From contig NZ_JAGGLG010000038.1 in the NCBI RefSeq assembly GCF_017874315.1, positions 1-36,240 of the forward strand: DNA of 36,240 bases, in the 5' to 3' direction. The translations under genes and the position numbers were made by a program. Source of the stretch: Symbiobacterium terraclitae. Lineage in GTDB: Bacteria > Bacillota > Sulfobacillia > Symbiobacteriales > Symbiobacteriaceae. Each line of letters begins with the position of its first letter. The stretch's first letter is position 1. Below are positions 1-9,000 of the stretch, one piece after another. The notes under the pieces were generated by a model. It saw only the letters and a program-made list of their open reading frames with translations, did no database searches and was not told where the DNA came from.

Positions 1-49
1 TCCATTGTAACAGAAGGGCGGCTTCTTTTGTATTTAGACAAAAAGAAAA

Positions 50-95
50 GGGGGCTGTCCCTAAGTCATCCTCGATGACTTTTGGGACAGCCCCC
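50..95 (-). terminator. Long hairpin terminator after the sensor kinase gene
   Basis: A perfect 12-bp stem (50-61 with 84-95, gggggctgtccc/gggacagccccc) encloses a second 7-bp stem (aagtcat/atgactt). On the minus strand it is followed by a T-rich run (cttttcttttt). It lies about 75 bases past the kinase stop codon, so it probably ends the respiratory gene cluster. The stem resembles terminal inverted repeats of some insertion sequences, so an IS-derived origin is possible. Confidence 0.7.
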
Positions 96-169
96 TTCGC
101 GCACGTAGCTCAGGTCGGGTATCCCATCGAATCGGGACATCTATCACATCCGATCCGCGCACGATCCTG

Positions 170-1531
170 TCACAATGGCAGTAGGAGAGTCACCACAGTA
201 CCCCGGCCCGGAGCCGAGTCGATCCTCAGACGTCCGCCCAGGCGGTCGGCCCGCTCCCGCATGATGGCCAGGCCGTAGTGGTCCTCGGCCGGCGGCTGGG
301 CCGGGTCGAAGCCGCAGCCGTCGTCAACGATCGTCAGATGGTATCCCTCCGGCTTCCGCGAGACCCCCAGGCGCACACGGGTGGCCCGGGCGTGCCGGTG
401 CACGTTCATCAGCGCCTCCTGCACGATCCTGAGCACGTCCTGGATCCCGCTGCAGACGACGTCCTCCCCCGGTTCCAGGTCGACGGCCAGCTCAACTTGC
501 AGGCCCGACAGCCGGTAGAAGTGGGCGAGGGTGTCGGCGAGGGCGGCGATCAGCCCGATGCTCTGCTGCATCGAGCCCCGGAGCCTCCTGATCAGGCGCC
601 GGACCTCGGTGAGCGTGCCGCCCAGCACCTGGGTCACCGCGCTCAGGTGCTCCTCCACCCGTGACGGCGAATCGGTGAGCAGGCTCTCCTGCAAGTCCTG
701 CAGCAGGAGCTGGAGGCCGAAGAGGTTCTGGGAGAGGCCGTCGTGGACCTCCTGCGCCAGGCGGGCCCGCTCCCTGCGTAGCGCCTCATCGTGCAGCCGC
801 ATCATCTCCGCCGCCAGGGAGACGGAGTCCGCCACCTCCTGCAGACAGGCGAGGTCGGCGTCGTCGTACTCCCGTTCCGTGCGGCTGGCGGCCATGAGCA
901 CCCCCAGGACCCCGCGCTCGCTGCGGACCGGCACGCCGATGGCGGCCTTGAGCCCCTCAGCGAGGAAGATGGGGTAGGAGCGCGGGTCGTCGGTGAGGTC
1001 GTCGGGAAAGCGAAACGTGCGCAGTGGCAGATCGCTCAGCACGATCCGCCCGGCGAAACCCTGGCCGGGGCGCAGGCGGATGGCCGTCACGTCGGGCGAG
1101 AGGTTCCCGCTGGTCACCTGCCACCGGACCTCCTGTGCCCTGCTGTCATAGAAGGCGAGGGCGGCCAGGTCGCTCCGCAGCATCTCCCGGAGCGTGTCGA
1201 GCACCCGGCGCAGGCCGCTGCTCAGGATGACCGGCTCCGGGTCCTCCCCCTCGATCGTGAGGAGCGCCGCGACCCCGCCACGGGGCTCCCCGGCCAGCGG
1301 GCTGGCGGCGAGCAACACCCTGGTGCCGGGCAGGCCGGCCGGCATGCGGCCGTCGGCCGCATTTCCGCGCAGGGCCCTGCGCAGCGGACAGACCTCCCCG
1401 GCACAGTCCGTGCAGCGGAAGGCCTCCCGGCAGCGTTTCCCCACCCGAGCGCCCAGAATCTCCAGCGCCGAGGCGGATGCGCCGGTGATGCGGAGATCGT
1501 GGTCGAAGATGATGACGGGGTGCTCATCCAC
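170..1531 (-). CDS. Cytoplasmic sensor histidine kinase, Cys-rich PAS + GAF + HisKA_3 (NreB/NarX-like output)
   Basis: This is a sensor kinase of the NarL-partner type. An N-terminal PAS-like segment (about residues 1-100) carries four cysteines in the pattern C-x5-C-x2-C-x4-C (CREAFRCTDCAGEVC), which could hold an Fe-S cluster. A GAF domain follows (about 115-260), then a HisKA_3 dimerisation helix with the phospho-acceptor His in EVHDGLSQ, then an HATPase with EALMNVHRHA and the DDGCGFD G-box. No membrane segment is visible, so it should sense a cytoplasmic signal such as oxygen, redox state or nitrogen oxides. The GTG start at 1531 has AGGTGG six bases upstream and begins at a natural PAS boundary; an ATG at 1594 lacks a Shine-Dalgarno. 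The open frame continues to 2137, but that part overlaps the ATPase gene and is not protein-like. The likely partner is the regulator at 9911-10555. Confidence 0.85.
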   Translation of the reverse strand: MDEHPVIIFDHDLRITGASASALEILGARVGKRCREAFRCTDCAGEVCPLRRALRGNAADGRMPAGLPGTRVLLAASPLAGEPRGGVAALLTIEGEDPEPVILSSGLRRVLDTLREMLRSDLAALAFYDSRAQEVRWQVTSGNLSPDVTAIRLRPGQGFAGRIVLSDLPLRTFRFPDDLTDDPRSYPIFLAEGLKAAIGVPVRSERGVLGVLMAASRTEREYDDADLACLQEVADSVSLAAEMMRLHDEALRRERARLAQEVHDGLSQNLFGLQLLLQDLQESLLTDSPSRVEEHLSAVTQVLGGTLTEVRRLIRRLRGSMQQSIGLIAALADTLAHFYRLSGLQVELAVDLEPGEDVVCSGIQDVLRIVQEALMNVHRHARATRVRLGVSRKPEGYHLTIVDDGCGFDPAQPPAEDHYGLAIMRERADRLGGRLRIDSAPGRGTVVTLLLPL

Positions 1532-1600
1532 GTGGGACCACCTGCCTTCCGGGAGGGATCGGAGGCTCCCTGCCCTGGGCGGCCGCGTGTTCATCTGGCC

Positions 1601-1633
1601 GGTTATTGCAAATCGTAACACAAAACAATAACC
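1601..1633. promoter_or_regulatory. 8-bp inverted repeat upstream of the sensor kinase
   Basis: The arms ggttattg (1601-1608) and caataacc (1626-1633) form a perfect inverted repeat with a 17-base AT-rich spacer. It lies between the Mrp-type ATPase and the kinase, immediately past a hairpin terminator, where a kinase promoter would be expected. It may be an operator or the AT-rich core of a promoter; no clear -35/-10 pair was found. Confidence 0.35.
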
Positions 1634-1651
1634 ATCGGCATTGGGCCGATG
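1633..1651 (-). terminator. Hairpin after the Mrp-type ATPase gene
   Basis: On the minus strand a 7-bp stem catcggc/gccgatg with a 5-base loop is followed by the T-rich run gttattgttttg, 18 bases past the ATPase stop. It suggests the kinase is at least partly transcribed separately from the enzyme genes. Confidence 0.55.
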
Positions 1652-1668
1652 CTCTAAGTCCTCCCCCC

Positions 1669-2517
1669 TCAACGCCTGATTGCGCGGATGGCGTCCTCCA
1701 GACGGCGGCCCACCTCGGCCAGCGCCCTGCCGCCGCTGCTGAAGGGCTCGGCCACGGCCGGTGCGACGCCGGCGTCGGAGAGGGCCGCTATGGTCTCGTC
1801 CAGCGGGATCCGCCCGAGGAACGGCACACCCGTCGAGCCCGCCACCAGTTCCCCGCCGCCGCTTCCGAAGAGGCGGCCGCTCATGTTCTCCACGACCCCG
1901 ATGACCGGGATGCCCGCCTCCCGGCAGGCGGCAATGGCCTTCCGTCCGTCGGCCAGGGCCGCCCGCTGCGGTGTGGTGACGACGACGGCGCCGTCGACCC
2001 GTCCGAGCAGTTCGTTCAGGCCGATCAGCTCTCCCCCGGTACCGGGCGGCATGTCGACGAGCAGCAGGTCGAGCCGGCCCCATGCGACGTCGGCCAGCAG
2101 GCGGGTCAGGAACTCGAACTTGTACGCGTCGCGCCACATGATCGGGTCGTCCTGGTCCTGCAGGAAGAACCCGCTGGAGACCAGCCTGAGGCCGGCTGCC
2201 GGTTCCACCGGCACCAGGCCGCCTTCCCCGGCCCGCATGCGGGCGCCCTCCACCCCGGCCAGGAGCGGCAGCGTGGGGCCGGAGAGGTCGGCGTCCAGCA
2301 CCCCCACCTGCAGGCCCCGCATCGCCAGAGTAGCCGCCACGTTGTAGGTCACGGTCGACTTCCCCACGCCACCCTTGTTGCTGAGCACCAGCACACGGCG
2401 GCCGATCTCCTTCAGCCTTCGGTCAAGGAGCCAGATCGAGTGCCTCTCCTGGTCCAGTTCACACTGCCCGGCTGCGGTGCAGAGGACGCAGGGCGTCGCC
2501 TTCTCGCATAGGGTCAT
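1669..2517 (-). CDS. Mrp/Nbp35-type P-loop ATPase with N-terminal cysteines (Fe-S cluster carrier)
   Basis: A 282-residue MinD/Mrp-family ATPase. The deviant Walker A KGGVGKST is near residue 48, followed by the switch DADLSGPTLP and the Walker B-like LLVDMPPGTGG. The family loads or carries Fe-S clusters. Classic Mrp/ApbC has a CPxC motif after VVENMS; here that stretch reads VVENMSGRLFGSGGG and has no cysteine. Instead there are four N-terminal cysteines, C4, C10, C13 and C19 (C-x5-C-x2-C-x5-C), close to the N-terminal ferredoxin-like motif of eukaryotic Nbp35 (C-x13-C-x2-C-x5-C). The ATG has AGGAGGG eight bases upstream. It overlaps the end of the membrane protein gene by 59 bases, so it belongs to the enzyme operon and probably matures its Fe-S subunits. 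Confidence 0.85.
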   Translation of the reverse strand: MTLCEKATPCVLCTAAGQCELDQERHSIWLLDRRLKEIGRRVLVLSNKGGVGKSTVTYNVAATLAMRGLQVGVLDADLSGPTLPLLAGVEGARMRAGEGGLVPVEPAAGLRLVSSGFFLQDQDDPIMWRDAYKFEFLTRLLADVAWGRLDLLLVDMPPGTGGELIGLNELLGRVDGAVVVTTPQRAALADGRKAIAACREAGIPVIGVVENMSGRLFGSGGGELVAGSTGVPFLGRIPLDETIAALSDAGVAPAVAEPFSSGGRALAEVGRRLEDAIRAIRR

Positions 2518-3424
2518 CTGCGCTTCCCTCCTCTGGGGGGGCGGCAGGGAGGGCGAGGAGCGCCCACCCCGCCAGGAGCAGCAGGTGCTGCTGGTTGGTA
2601 TGGAGTCCCAGGCCGGCCAGGAGGATCAGGCCGAGGGCCATCCGGCCCTCCCCGGCGACGCCGGTCAGCGCCAGCGTCGCCGCCCCGGCGGCCGCCACGT
2701 ACAGCGGGGCGGGCCAGACCAGGGTAAGACCGAGGCAGTACATGGCGAAGACGCCGGTCATGTCGGCGTTCAGCCAGAACGCGAACAGCAGGAGCGCCGC
2801 GGGCAGGGAAGCCAGGAGAAGGCGCCGGCGCCACGCCGGGGCCTCGCCTCCGCCGGGAATCCGGGTGGGGCGGAGGGGCGGCAGCCCCATGGCCAGCAGC
2901 GCGCAGGCCGCCGCCAGCTCCGCCACCTGCAGGAGCAGGCCGGCCCCGGGGAGCGTACCGGGCAGGCCGAACACCACCCAGCCAAGCTGCAGCCCGCTGG
3001 TCAGGTAGCGCATGGCCTGGGCTGACAGGAGCAGGCCCAGCCCGGCCCGCCACCCGGGCGGGACCCTGGCCAAGGCACCGGCTGCCAGGGCGCAGACCGC
3101 CGCCAGAAGCAGCCCCGCCGCGAGGAACTGCCCGCCGTCCCAGCCCAGCCCGCCGGTCAGGGCCAGCAGCGCGGCTGCCCCGACCAGCAGGCGAAGCTGG
3201 CCGCTGTGCCCCACCAGGGTCAGGAGCAGGACCACGACGCCGAGGGCCAGACTCAGGTTGAAGGCCACCTCGCCAATCCAGACCAGCGCCCGGTAGGCGG
3301 AGAGCACCACTCCTTGTTTCGGGATGAAGATCCCGATCCGGGCGAAGAGGCGCACCAGCAGGAACTCTGCGCCTGCCGCCCAGAGGAGGGCCCGCACCAT
3401 CGGGGGGCGCAGCGCATCAGCCAC
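2459..3424 (-). CDS. Polytopic membrane protein of the molybdoenzyme operon, function unknown
   Basis: About 321 residues with roughly eight to ten hydrophobic helices rich in Ala, Leu and Gly. I do not recognise the family. Its place between the heme b subunit and the Fe-S carrier suggests a membrane anchor or quinone-side partner, but few histidines are present and there is no obvious heme b pair. The frame opens at a GTG at 3445 that overlaps the TGA of the upstream gene by four bases; the GTG at 3424 is preferred because GGGGGG stands seven bases upstream of it. The C-terminus is charged and overlaps the next gene by 59 bases. Confidence 0.7.
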   Translation of the reverse strand: MADALRPPMVRALLWAAGAEFLLVRLFARIGIFIPKQGVVLSAYRALVWIGEVAFNLSLALGVVVLLLTLVGHSGQLRLLVGAAALLALTGGLGWDGGQFLAAGLLLAAVCALAAGALARVPPGWRAGLGLLLSAQAMRYLTSGLQLGWVVFGLPGTLPGAGLLLQVAELAAACALLAMGLPPLRPTRIPGGGEAPAWRRRLLLASLPAALLLFAFWLNADMTGVFAMYCLGLTLVWPAPLYVAAAGAATLALTGVAGEGRMALGLILLAGLGLHTNQQHLLLLAGWALLALPAAPPEEGSADDPMREGDALRPLHRSRAV

Positions 3425-3441
3425 GGCTCCACCCCCCTTCG

Positions 3442-4296
3442 TCACGGCTTGAGCTCGAGCACCGCCCAGTCGGTGATGTACTTCATGCCGTCCCGCTGCA
3501 TCTGCTTGCCGTCCCAGACCGCGAAGGCCGCCTGGAGTTGGCTGCCCGCCTCAAACTGCGGGTCGCCGTCGAGGGAGCGGGTGAAGACCGCCGCCCAGCG
3601 GCCGTCCTTCCAGACCGCCTCCACCGACGTGGGCTGTTCGGCTGCCGTCGTCAGGGTGCCGAAGCCCTCGGCGATCATGTTCTCGGCCAGCCCCCCCTTG
3701 TCGGGGAGCGCCCGCCGGTTACCCACCACCAGGGCGGGCCGGGCGTACAGGTCGTCGCCGAACACCTCCTGCACCTGGCCGGTGTCGTCGTGCCACCCGT
3801 CCACGTGCATGTTGGGGTAGGCGGTGGCCATCTCCCGGGCCCCCGGGCCGCGGTCGGCCCGCCAGTGCCAGATGTGCACCGGCGCGTCCAGCATGCCCAT
3901 GCAGGCGCCAGTGGGCTGGGTCGCCAGTTCAACGGCGGCGGCGTCCGCGAAGTCCTGGGGGCGGAGGGTGTTCAGCTCCTGCGTGTTGTCGCTCCACTCC
4001 AGCCGGATCGCGATCGAACGGTCGTCGCGCAGCGCCTTCACCTGCACGTTCCCCTCGACCGGGTTGACCGTACTGACCACGGTGAGCGGCAGCACCACGC
4101 CGCTGACCCGCTGCCACTCCTCCGCCCAGGGGTCGTGCGGCAGCGCCTGGGCCCGCCGCACGACCACCGTCGGGTTGGCGGCCGGCCGGCGCGTGCCGGT
4201 CTCGACGGCCGCAAGCGCCACCGAGAGCAGCACGAGGCCGAGAAACATACCACCGACGACCATCTGGGTCCGCGAGAGTCGTCGGAACACCTTCAT
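3442..4296 (-). CDS. Heme b subunit of a type II DMSO-reductase-family enzyme (EbdC/DdhC/SerC-like)
   Basis: A 284-residue protein with one N-terminal hydrophobic segment (signal or anchor, about residues 12-31), then a soluble beta-rich domain. Landmarks such as SIAIRLEWSDNTQEL, ADAAAVELATQP, the CMGM segment with HIWHWRAD, and WAAVFTRSL match the ethylbenzene-dehydrogenase-type heme b domain. In that family one heme b is bound by Met and Lys and passes electrons between the Fe-S subunit and an outside partner. The ATG at 4296 is preferred: AGGAGG lies eight bases upstream, while an in-frame ATG at 4317 has none. The gene starts just after the chaperone stop codon. The exact axial ligands are not assigned here. 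Confidence 0.85.
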   Translation of the reverse strand: MKVFRRLSRTQMVVGGMFLGLVLLSVALAAVETGTRRPAANPTVVVRRAQALPHDPWAEEWQRVSGVVLPLTVVSTVNPVEGNVQVKALRDDRSIAIRLEWSDNTQELNTLRPQDFADAAAVELATQPTGACMGMLDAPVHIWHWRADRGPGAREMATAYPNMHVDGWHDDTGQVQEVFGDDLYARPALVVGNRRALPDKGGLAENMIAEGFGTLTTAAEQPTSVEAVWKDGRWAAVFTRSLDGDPQFEAGSQLQAAFAVWDGKQMQRDGMKYITDWAVLELKP

Positions 4297-4300
4297 CGAC

Positions 4301-4972
4301 TCAACCCTCCTCCTCACTCGCCGCGCCGCCGGCGGCCGCGGCCTGCTGCTCCGCCGCCGGTACGTCGGAGAGCCGCTCCGCGTCGTGCCGCACGTACCAG
4401 TCGGCCAGCCGGCTCAGCGCGTGGTAGAACCCGCCGGGATCGAGCCTCTCGAGCCTTGTCACCAGCTTCGGCAGCCAGCGCCCCAGGTGCTCCCGCAGGA
4501 AGCGGGCCTGGGCGTCGCGGCAGATCGCGGCCGCCTCCCGATCGCCGTCGGCCCTGGCCACCGCCTCCTTCAGGCAGAGCAGCGACATGAACTCCAGCTC
4601 GGTGGCTAGCCCGTCCGGCCGCTCGCCCTCCACATCGACCCCGAACGCCCGGTAAAAACCGGCCACGTCCGCCATCTGCTGGGTCTGCATCCAGACGTGG
4701 GCGCCGGTGTACTCGGTCTCGTAGAGCGGGCAGGGAACCGCCTGCCCCGCGAACAGGGCGTTGTACTCCGACTCCCGCTCTCCCGGCCCGTCCAGCGCCG
4801 CCTGCGCCTGCTTCGCCAGGGCGTATCCGCCCCGGGGCAGGTAGGCGCGCAGCGCCCTCGCCAAGGCGCCGCCCCTGAGCTCCCGGAGCAGGGAGGGCTC
4901 CGGGTAGAGGAAGCCGCGGGAGAGCACGGCGTAGACCCGGCTCCGCCGCAGGGCACCGTTCAGCGGCTCCAT
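4301..4972 (-). CDS. Molybdoenzyme-specific chaperone (TorD/NarJ/DmsD-type)
   Basis: A 223-residue alpha-helical protein of the type that holds the catalytic subunit until its cofactor is inserted and its Tat signal is released. The N-terminus (RSRVYAVLSRGFLYPEPSLL), the central VPCPLYETEYTG and the run LATELEFMSLLCLKEA are typical of the type II DMSO-reductase chaperones. The ATG at 4972 has GAGGGGGAG five bases upstream; the longer open frame to 5503 runs antiparallel in sense through the Fe-S subunit gene in another frame and is rejected. It lies 17 bases after the Fe-S subunit gene. The C-terminal tail is Ala/Glu-rich and probably disordered. Confidence 0.87.
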   Translation of the reverse strand: MEPLNGALRRSRVYAVLSRGFLYPEPSLLRELRGGALARALRAYLPRGGYALAKQAQAALDGPGERESEYNALFAGQAVPCPLYETEYTGAHVWMQTQQMADVAGFYRAFGVDVEGERPDGLATELEFMSLLCLKEAVARADGDREAAAICRDAQARFLREHLGRWLPKLVTRLERLDPGGFYHALSRLADWYVRHDAERLSDVPAAEQQAAAAGGAASEEEG

Positions 4973-4989
4973 GGTGGCTCCCCCTCTCG

Positions 4990-6093
4990 TCAGGTGATGT
5001 TGTGGCGGTTCTCGGGCCGAACCTGGACAGGCTCCCAGATGGCGGTGCGCACCACCTCGTTGCCCGCCGCGTCGAAGCCCACCGCCTCCTCGTCCTCGAT
5101 CCGGTACCGGTGGATGATCCGGTCGGTTGCGCCGAAGAGCTGGAGCACGCCCAGCAGCTCCTTGTCGGGGTGCGTGTAGGTCTCGATGGCCTCCTCGACG
5201 CCGGGGCCGAACATCTGGGTGAGGTAGGCTCGCGACACCCAGCGGGGCGGGATGTAGTAGACGTTCGGCTCGGTGCCGAACTGCGGGTAGAGCGGCAGCG
5301 CCACCTTCGCCTTGTGGACCAGGTAGTGCACCGGCGACTCGGGGTCGTCCACCCAGCCGAAGAGCCGGATCTTGCCGATGCAGGTGGCGATGCACCGGGT
5401 CGCCTGGCCCTGCTCGATGCGCGGGTAGCAGCCGATGCACTTCTCGCTGGTGCCCGTGGTGCCCCGGTACATGGGCTTCTTGTACGGGCAGGCCTCCATG
5501 CACTTGCGGTACCCCCGGCAGCGGGCCTGGTCGATCAGCACGATGCCGTCTTCCTGCCGCTTGTAAATCGCCTTCCGGGGGCAGGCCGCCAGGCAGGCGG
5601 GATAGGTGCAGTGGTTGCAGATCCGGGGCAGGTAGAAGCCCCAGTGCTGGTGCTCGGGCAGCGACTCGCCCCGGGGGTTATGCCCCCTGGAGGCGTCCTC
5701 GTAGAGGTTCGGGTGGCGCCACTCCTCGTCAGAGGGCAGGTAGCCCAGGGCGACCATGCCGGTCACCGTCTGCTTGGCCGGGTCCCGCGCCTCGAAGATC
5801 GTCTTGCCCTCGTAGGTCCTGCCGTTCCACGGCTGCGGCCCCAGCATGGAGAGCAGCTTCACGTCCCAGTTCTTGGGGTAGCCGCCGTAGGGCTTTGACT
5901 CGACGTTGTTCCACCACATGTACTCCTGGCCCTCGCTGAAGGTCCAGGTCGACTTGCAGGCCATCGTGCAGGTCTGGCAGCCGATGCACCGGTTCAGGTT
6001 GAAGACCGCCGCGAACTGTCGCTGCGGCCGGGCCTCGGGGAAGGCGTACTCCATCTCCCGGCCCAGCTGCCAGTTCTTCACCATCTCAGCCAC
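4990..6093 (-). CDS. Iron-sulfur electron-transfer subunit (NarH/DdhB/EbdB-like)
   Basis: A 367-residue polyferredoxin subunit. It carries the motif NRCIGCQTCTMACK (C36, C39, C42, C46), then ICNHCTYPACLAACP, then CRGYRKCMEACPYKKP and KCIGCYP...RCIATC. These four groups should bind three [4Fe-4S] and one [3Fe-4S] cluster: in the third group a Tyr stands where a cysteine would be, as Trp does in NarH. It passes electrons between the catalytic subunit and the heme b subunit, and should be carried through the Tat pathway with its partner since it has no signal of its own. The GTG at 6093 has GGGGGGAG seven bases upstream and is three bases after the catalytic subunit stop. Confidence 0.93.
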   Translation of the reverse strand: MAEMVKNWQLGREMEYAFPEARPQRQFAAVFNLNRCIGCQTCTMACKSTWTFSEGQEYMWWNNVESKPYGGYPKNWDVKLLSMLGPQPWNGRTYEGKTIFEARDPAKQTVTGMVALGYLPSDEEWRHPNLYEDASRGHNPRGESLPEHQHWGFYLPRICNHCTYPACLAACPRKAIYKRQEDGIVLIDQARCRGYRKCMEACPYKKPMYRGTTGTSEKCIGCYPRIEQGQATRCIATCIGKIRLFGWVDDPESPVHYLVHKAKVALPLYPQFGTEPNVYYIPPRWVSRAYLTQMFGPGVEEAIETYTHPDKELLGVLQLFGATDRIIHRYRIEDEEAVGFDAAGNEVVRTAIWEPVQVRPENRHNIT

Positions 6094-6096
6094 CGG

Positions 6097-9000
6097 CTAG
6101 CTCCCCCCTTTCGCATCAACGAAGCCTCCCTGCAGGTACCTGAGCATCGTCTCGTTCTCGTTGCCGGGCGTGAACCCGCTGGTCGCCGGCTTCCAGACGC
6201 CCTGGCCCTGCGGGCCGCCGTCCTCGGCCTTGGTGATCTTCACCAGCGTCTCCTTCGGGCAGGTGTTGGGCGCGTTCACGTCCACCTCATAACCCACGCC
6301 GATCTCCTGGCCCATGTAGGCCTTGCGGACCAGCGAGTCGGTCATCTGGCTGGGCTGCAGCCAGCCCCGTGTGGCCGACTGGTGCGAGCCGGTGCGCACG
6401 TGGGCCATGTAGCCGGTATCCGAGATCGCCAGGCCGTCCGTTCGGGTCTTGTTCGCCTGCACCGTCTTGGGCGAGGCGATCCAGATGGCGTGCTTCATCA
6501 TCGTGACGCCCCGCGGGTAGGCCGGGTTGAACCGCACCCGGACCTTGAGCCGGGCCACCTCGTAGTAGGGGTCAGACTCCTTCCAGCCGATGTAGGGCCG
6601 GTCGGCCGGGTTGGCGTCGACGTAGACGTAGTCGCCGTCGTTGATGCCGAGCTCGGCCGCGTCCTCCGGGTTGATGTGGATCTGCGCCTCGCCGGTGGAG
6701 GGCGTGCGCGGGTCGTTCCGGTAGGGGTCGCCGAAGTTGGAGTCCCAGATCACGTTCCAGTCGGTCATGGCCCAGGAGGAGTGCACCCGGTGGCGGCTCT
6801 TCGGCGTGAGGAAGTAGAACCGGTAGCCCTGCTCCCAGAGCGGGTTGCGGGTCTGCTTCGCCTCGGCCCAGCTCATCTTGACGTTGCGGATCGACCGCTC
6901 GTCCGCACTCACCGCGTCCAGCGGCACCTCGTTCACCGGCCGGATGGCCGGGTGCGTGCCGAGGATCAGGTTGGGCAGGTACGGCGTGGCCTCCACCGGC
7001 TCCCGGTGGACGATCAGGTTCTCGCCCAGGTTGATGAACTCGTCCTCGTCCTTGTACAGCTCGATTCGGCCGGTCTTCGTGTACCAGGGCTTGTGCTCGT
7101 GCACCTGCTCCCAGCCGAAGATGCGGGGATAGGTCCGGAACATCATCAGCCAGTCGCGGTCGGACTCGAGCAGTTCCTGGATGTCGTAGCCGCTGGTGGT
7201 GTACGAGCCGTCGGAGACCCGCTGCAGGTAGACCTCGGTGCGCCCCTCGTTGACGAACTTCCAGTAGTCCGAGTAGCGCTGGTCGCCGGTCAGCTCGGCC
7301 AGCTTGCCCGCCACGCCGGCCATGACCTCCACGTCCTGCTTCGACTCGTACAGCGGCTTCAGCCCGCCCTTCCACACGTTGAAGAAGGGGTTGGAGCAGG
7401 CCGACGTCATGTCGGGGTGAGTCATCTCCGCCCAGGACTGCACCGGGAAGACCACGTCGGCGTGCTCGCAGGAGCCGGTCCACTCCCAGTCCTGCACCAC
7501 GAACATCTCGACGTTCTTGTTAACCACCTCGATCATGTGGTGCGCCCACTTGGCGTTGTTCAGGTGGTTGGAGTTGGCGATCCAGATCGCCTTGGTGGGC
7601 GTCGGCATGTGGGTCTTGCCGGTGTAGTTCTTGCCGTTCACGATCAGCGGCCGGTCGCCGTAGTTCCAGTAGGCGGGGTGCTCCGACTTGTAGTACTTCT
7701 TGACCTTGATCTCCTCGGGCCTGGCGTTCGGGTCCAGGTTGGGGTTGAAGGGGTCCTCCGCCATCCAGAGCGGCAGGCCGGGGTGGTTCTCGCCGCGGTA
7801 GTTGCCGGCCCAGTGGGTGGTGTTGGCGCCCGGCTTGCCCACGTTGCCGGTGAGCGAGACCAGCAGGAAGGCCGCCCGGCCGGTCAGGTCGCAGTGGAAG
7901 TAGTGGTTGACGCCCTCGCCGGTGGCGATGTGCGCAGGCTTGATCGTCCCCAGATCGTGCGCCAGCCGCTCGATCAGCTCCACGGGCACGCCGGTCACCT
8001 CCGAGACCATCTCGGGGGTGTACTCCGCCACGTGCTCCTTGTAGAGCTGGTAGATCGTCTTGCACTCCACCGTGGAGCCGTCGGCCAGCCTCACGGTGAA
8101 GGTGCCCTCGAGGGCTGGCGTGTAGGGCAGGTGCGCCCCCACGTGCTCCCGGTTGATCACCCGCGGCGCGCCGGCAGCTTCGTCCCAGATCACGAAGTCG
8201 CCCCACGACTCCCTGAGGGCCGGGTCGATTTTCTGTACCGTCACCGAGTAGCCGGTGAGCCGGCTTGTAGGGATACCAAGGTCCTTGTTGGTCAGCCGCT
8301 TCAGCGTGTCCATGCGGACCAGGAGCGGCATGTCGGTGTGCTGCCGCACGAAGTCGAAGTCGATCAGCCCGTCCCGGTAGAGGATGTGCGCCAGGCCCAG
8401 GAGGAGGGCGATGTCGGAGCCCGGCCGGACGGGCAGCCAGTAGTCGGACTTCTGCGAGGCCGGGCTGTACTCCGGCGAGATGTTGACCACCTTGCCGCCG
8501 CGCTCGATGATCTCGATCCACCAGTGGGCGTCGGCCATCTTGTTCTCCACCTGGTTCTTGCCCAGGAAGATCATGAGCTTGGTGTTGCGGAAGTCGTTCA
8601 TGTCCACGTCGGAGCACTTCACGCCGGTGGACATCGGGTGGCCCGGGTTCAGGTCGCCGTGCCAGTCGTAGCTGGACCATTGGCGGGCGCCCTTCTGGCC
8701 GTCGTAGAGGGCCAGCATGTTGGCGAAGCGGGCCAGGGCGTTGATGCGGATGACGCCGTTGAGCGCCATGCCGTTGCGGAACTTCAGGGTCTGCGCCCCG
8801 GAGCCGCCCATGGCCTCGATCATCTCCTCCGGGTAGCCCTGTTCCCGGAGCCGCTGCACGCCCTCCTCGCCGGAGTACGTCGCCATGATGTGCAGCAGCG
8901 TCTTCGCCACCAGCGTGTTCGCCTCGTCCCAGGAGACCCGGACCCAGTCGTCCCAGCCGCGGCGGAAGTACTGCTCCTTCACCTCGGGCCGCGACTGGTC

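Noticed and set aside
12-29. Hairpin agaag/cttct followed by ttt at the left edge
   Set aside because: Only five pairs; could end a gene outside the window but too weak to call.
133-140. cgggacat near the kinase 3' end as a further operator half-site
   Set aside because: A single half-site past a stop codon; expected by chance.
1532-2137. Extended N-terminus of the sensor kinase frame
   Set aside because: The extension overlaps the Mrp-type ATPase in another frame and translates to Arg/Gly-rich sequence; the PAS domain starts at 1531.
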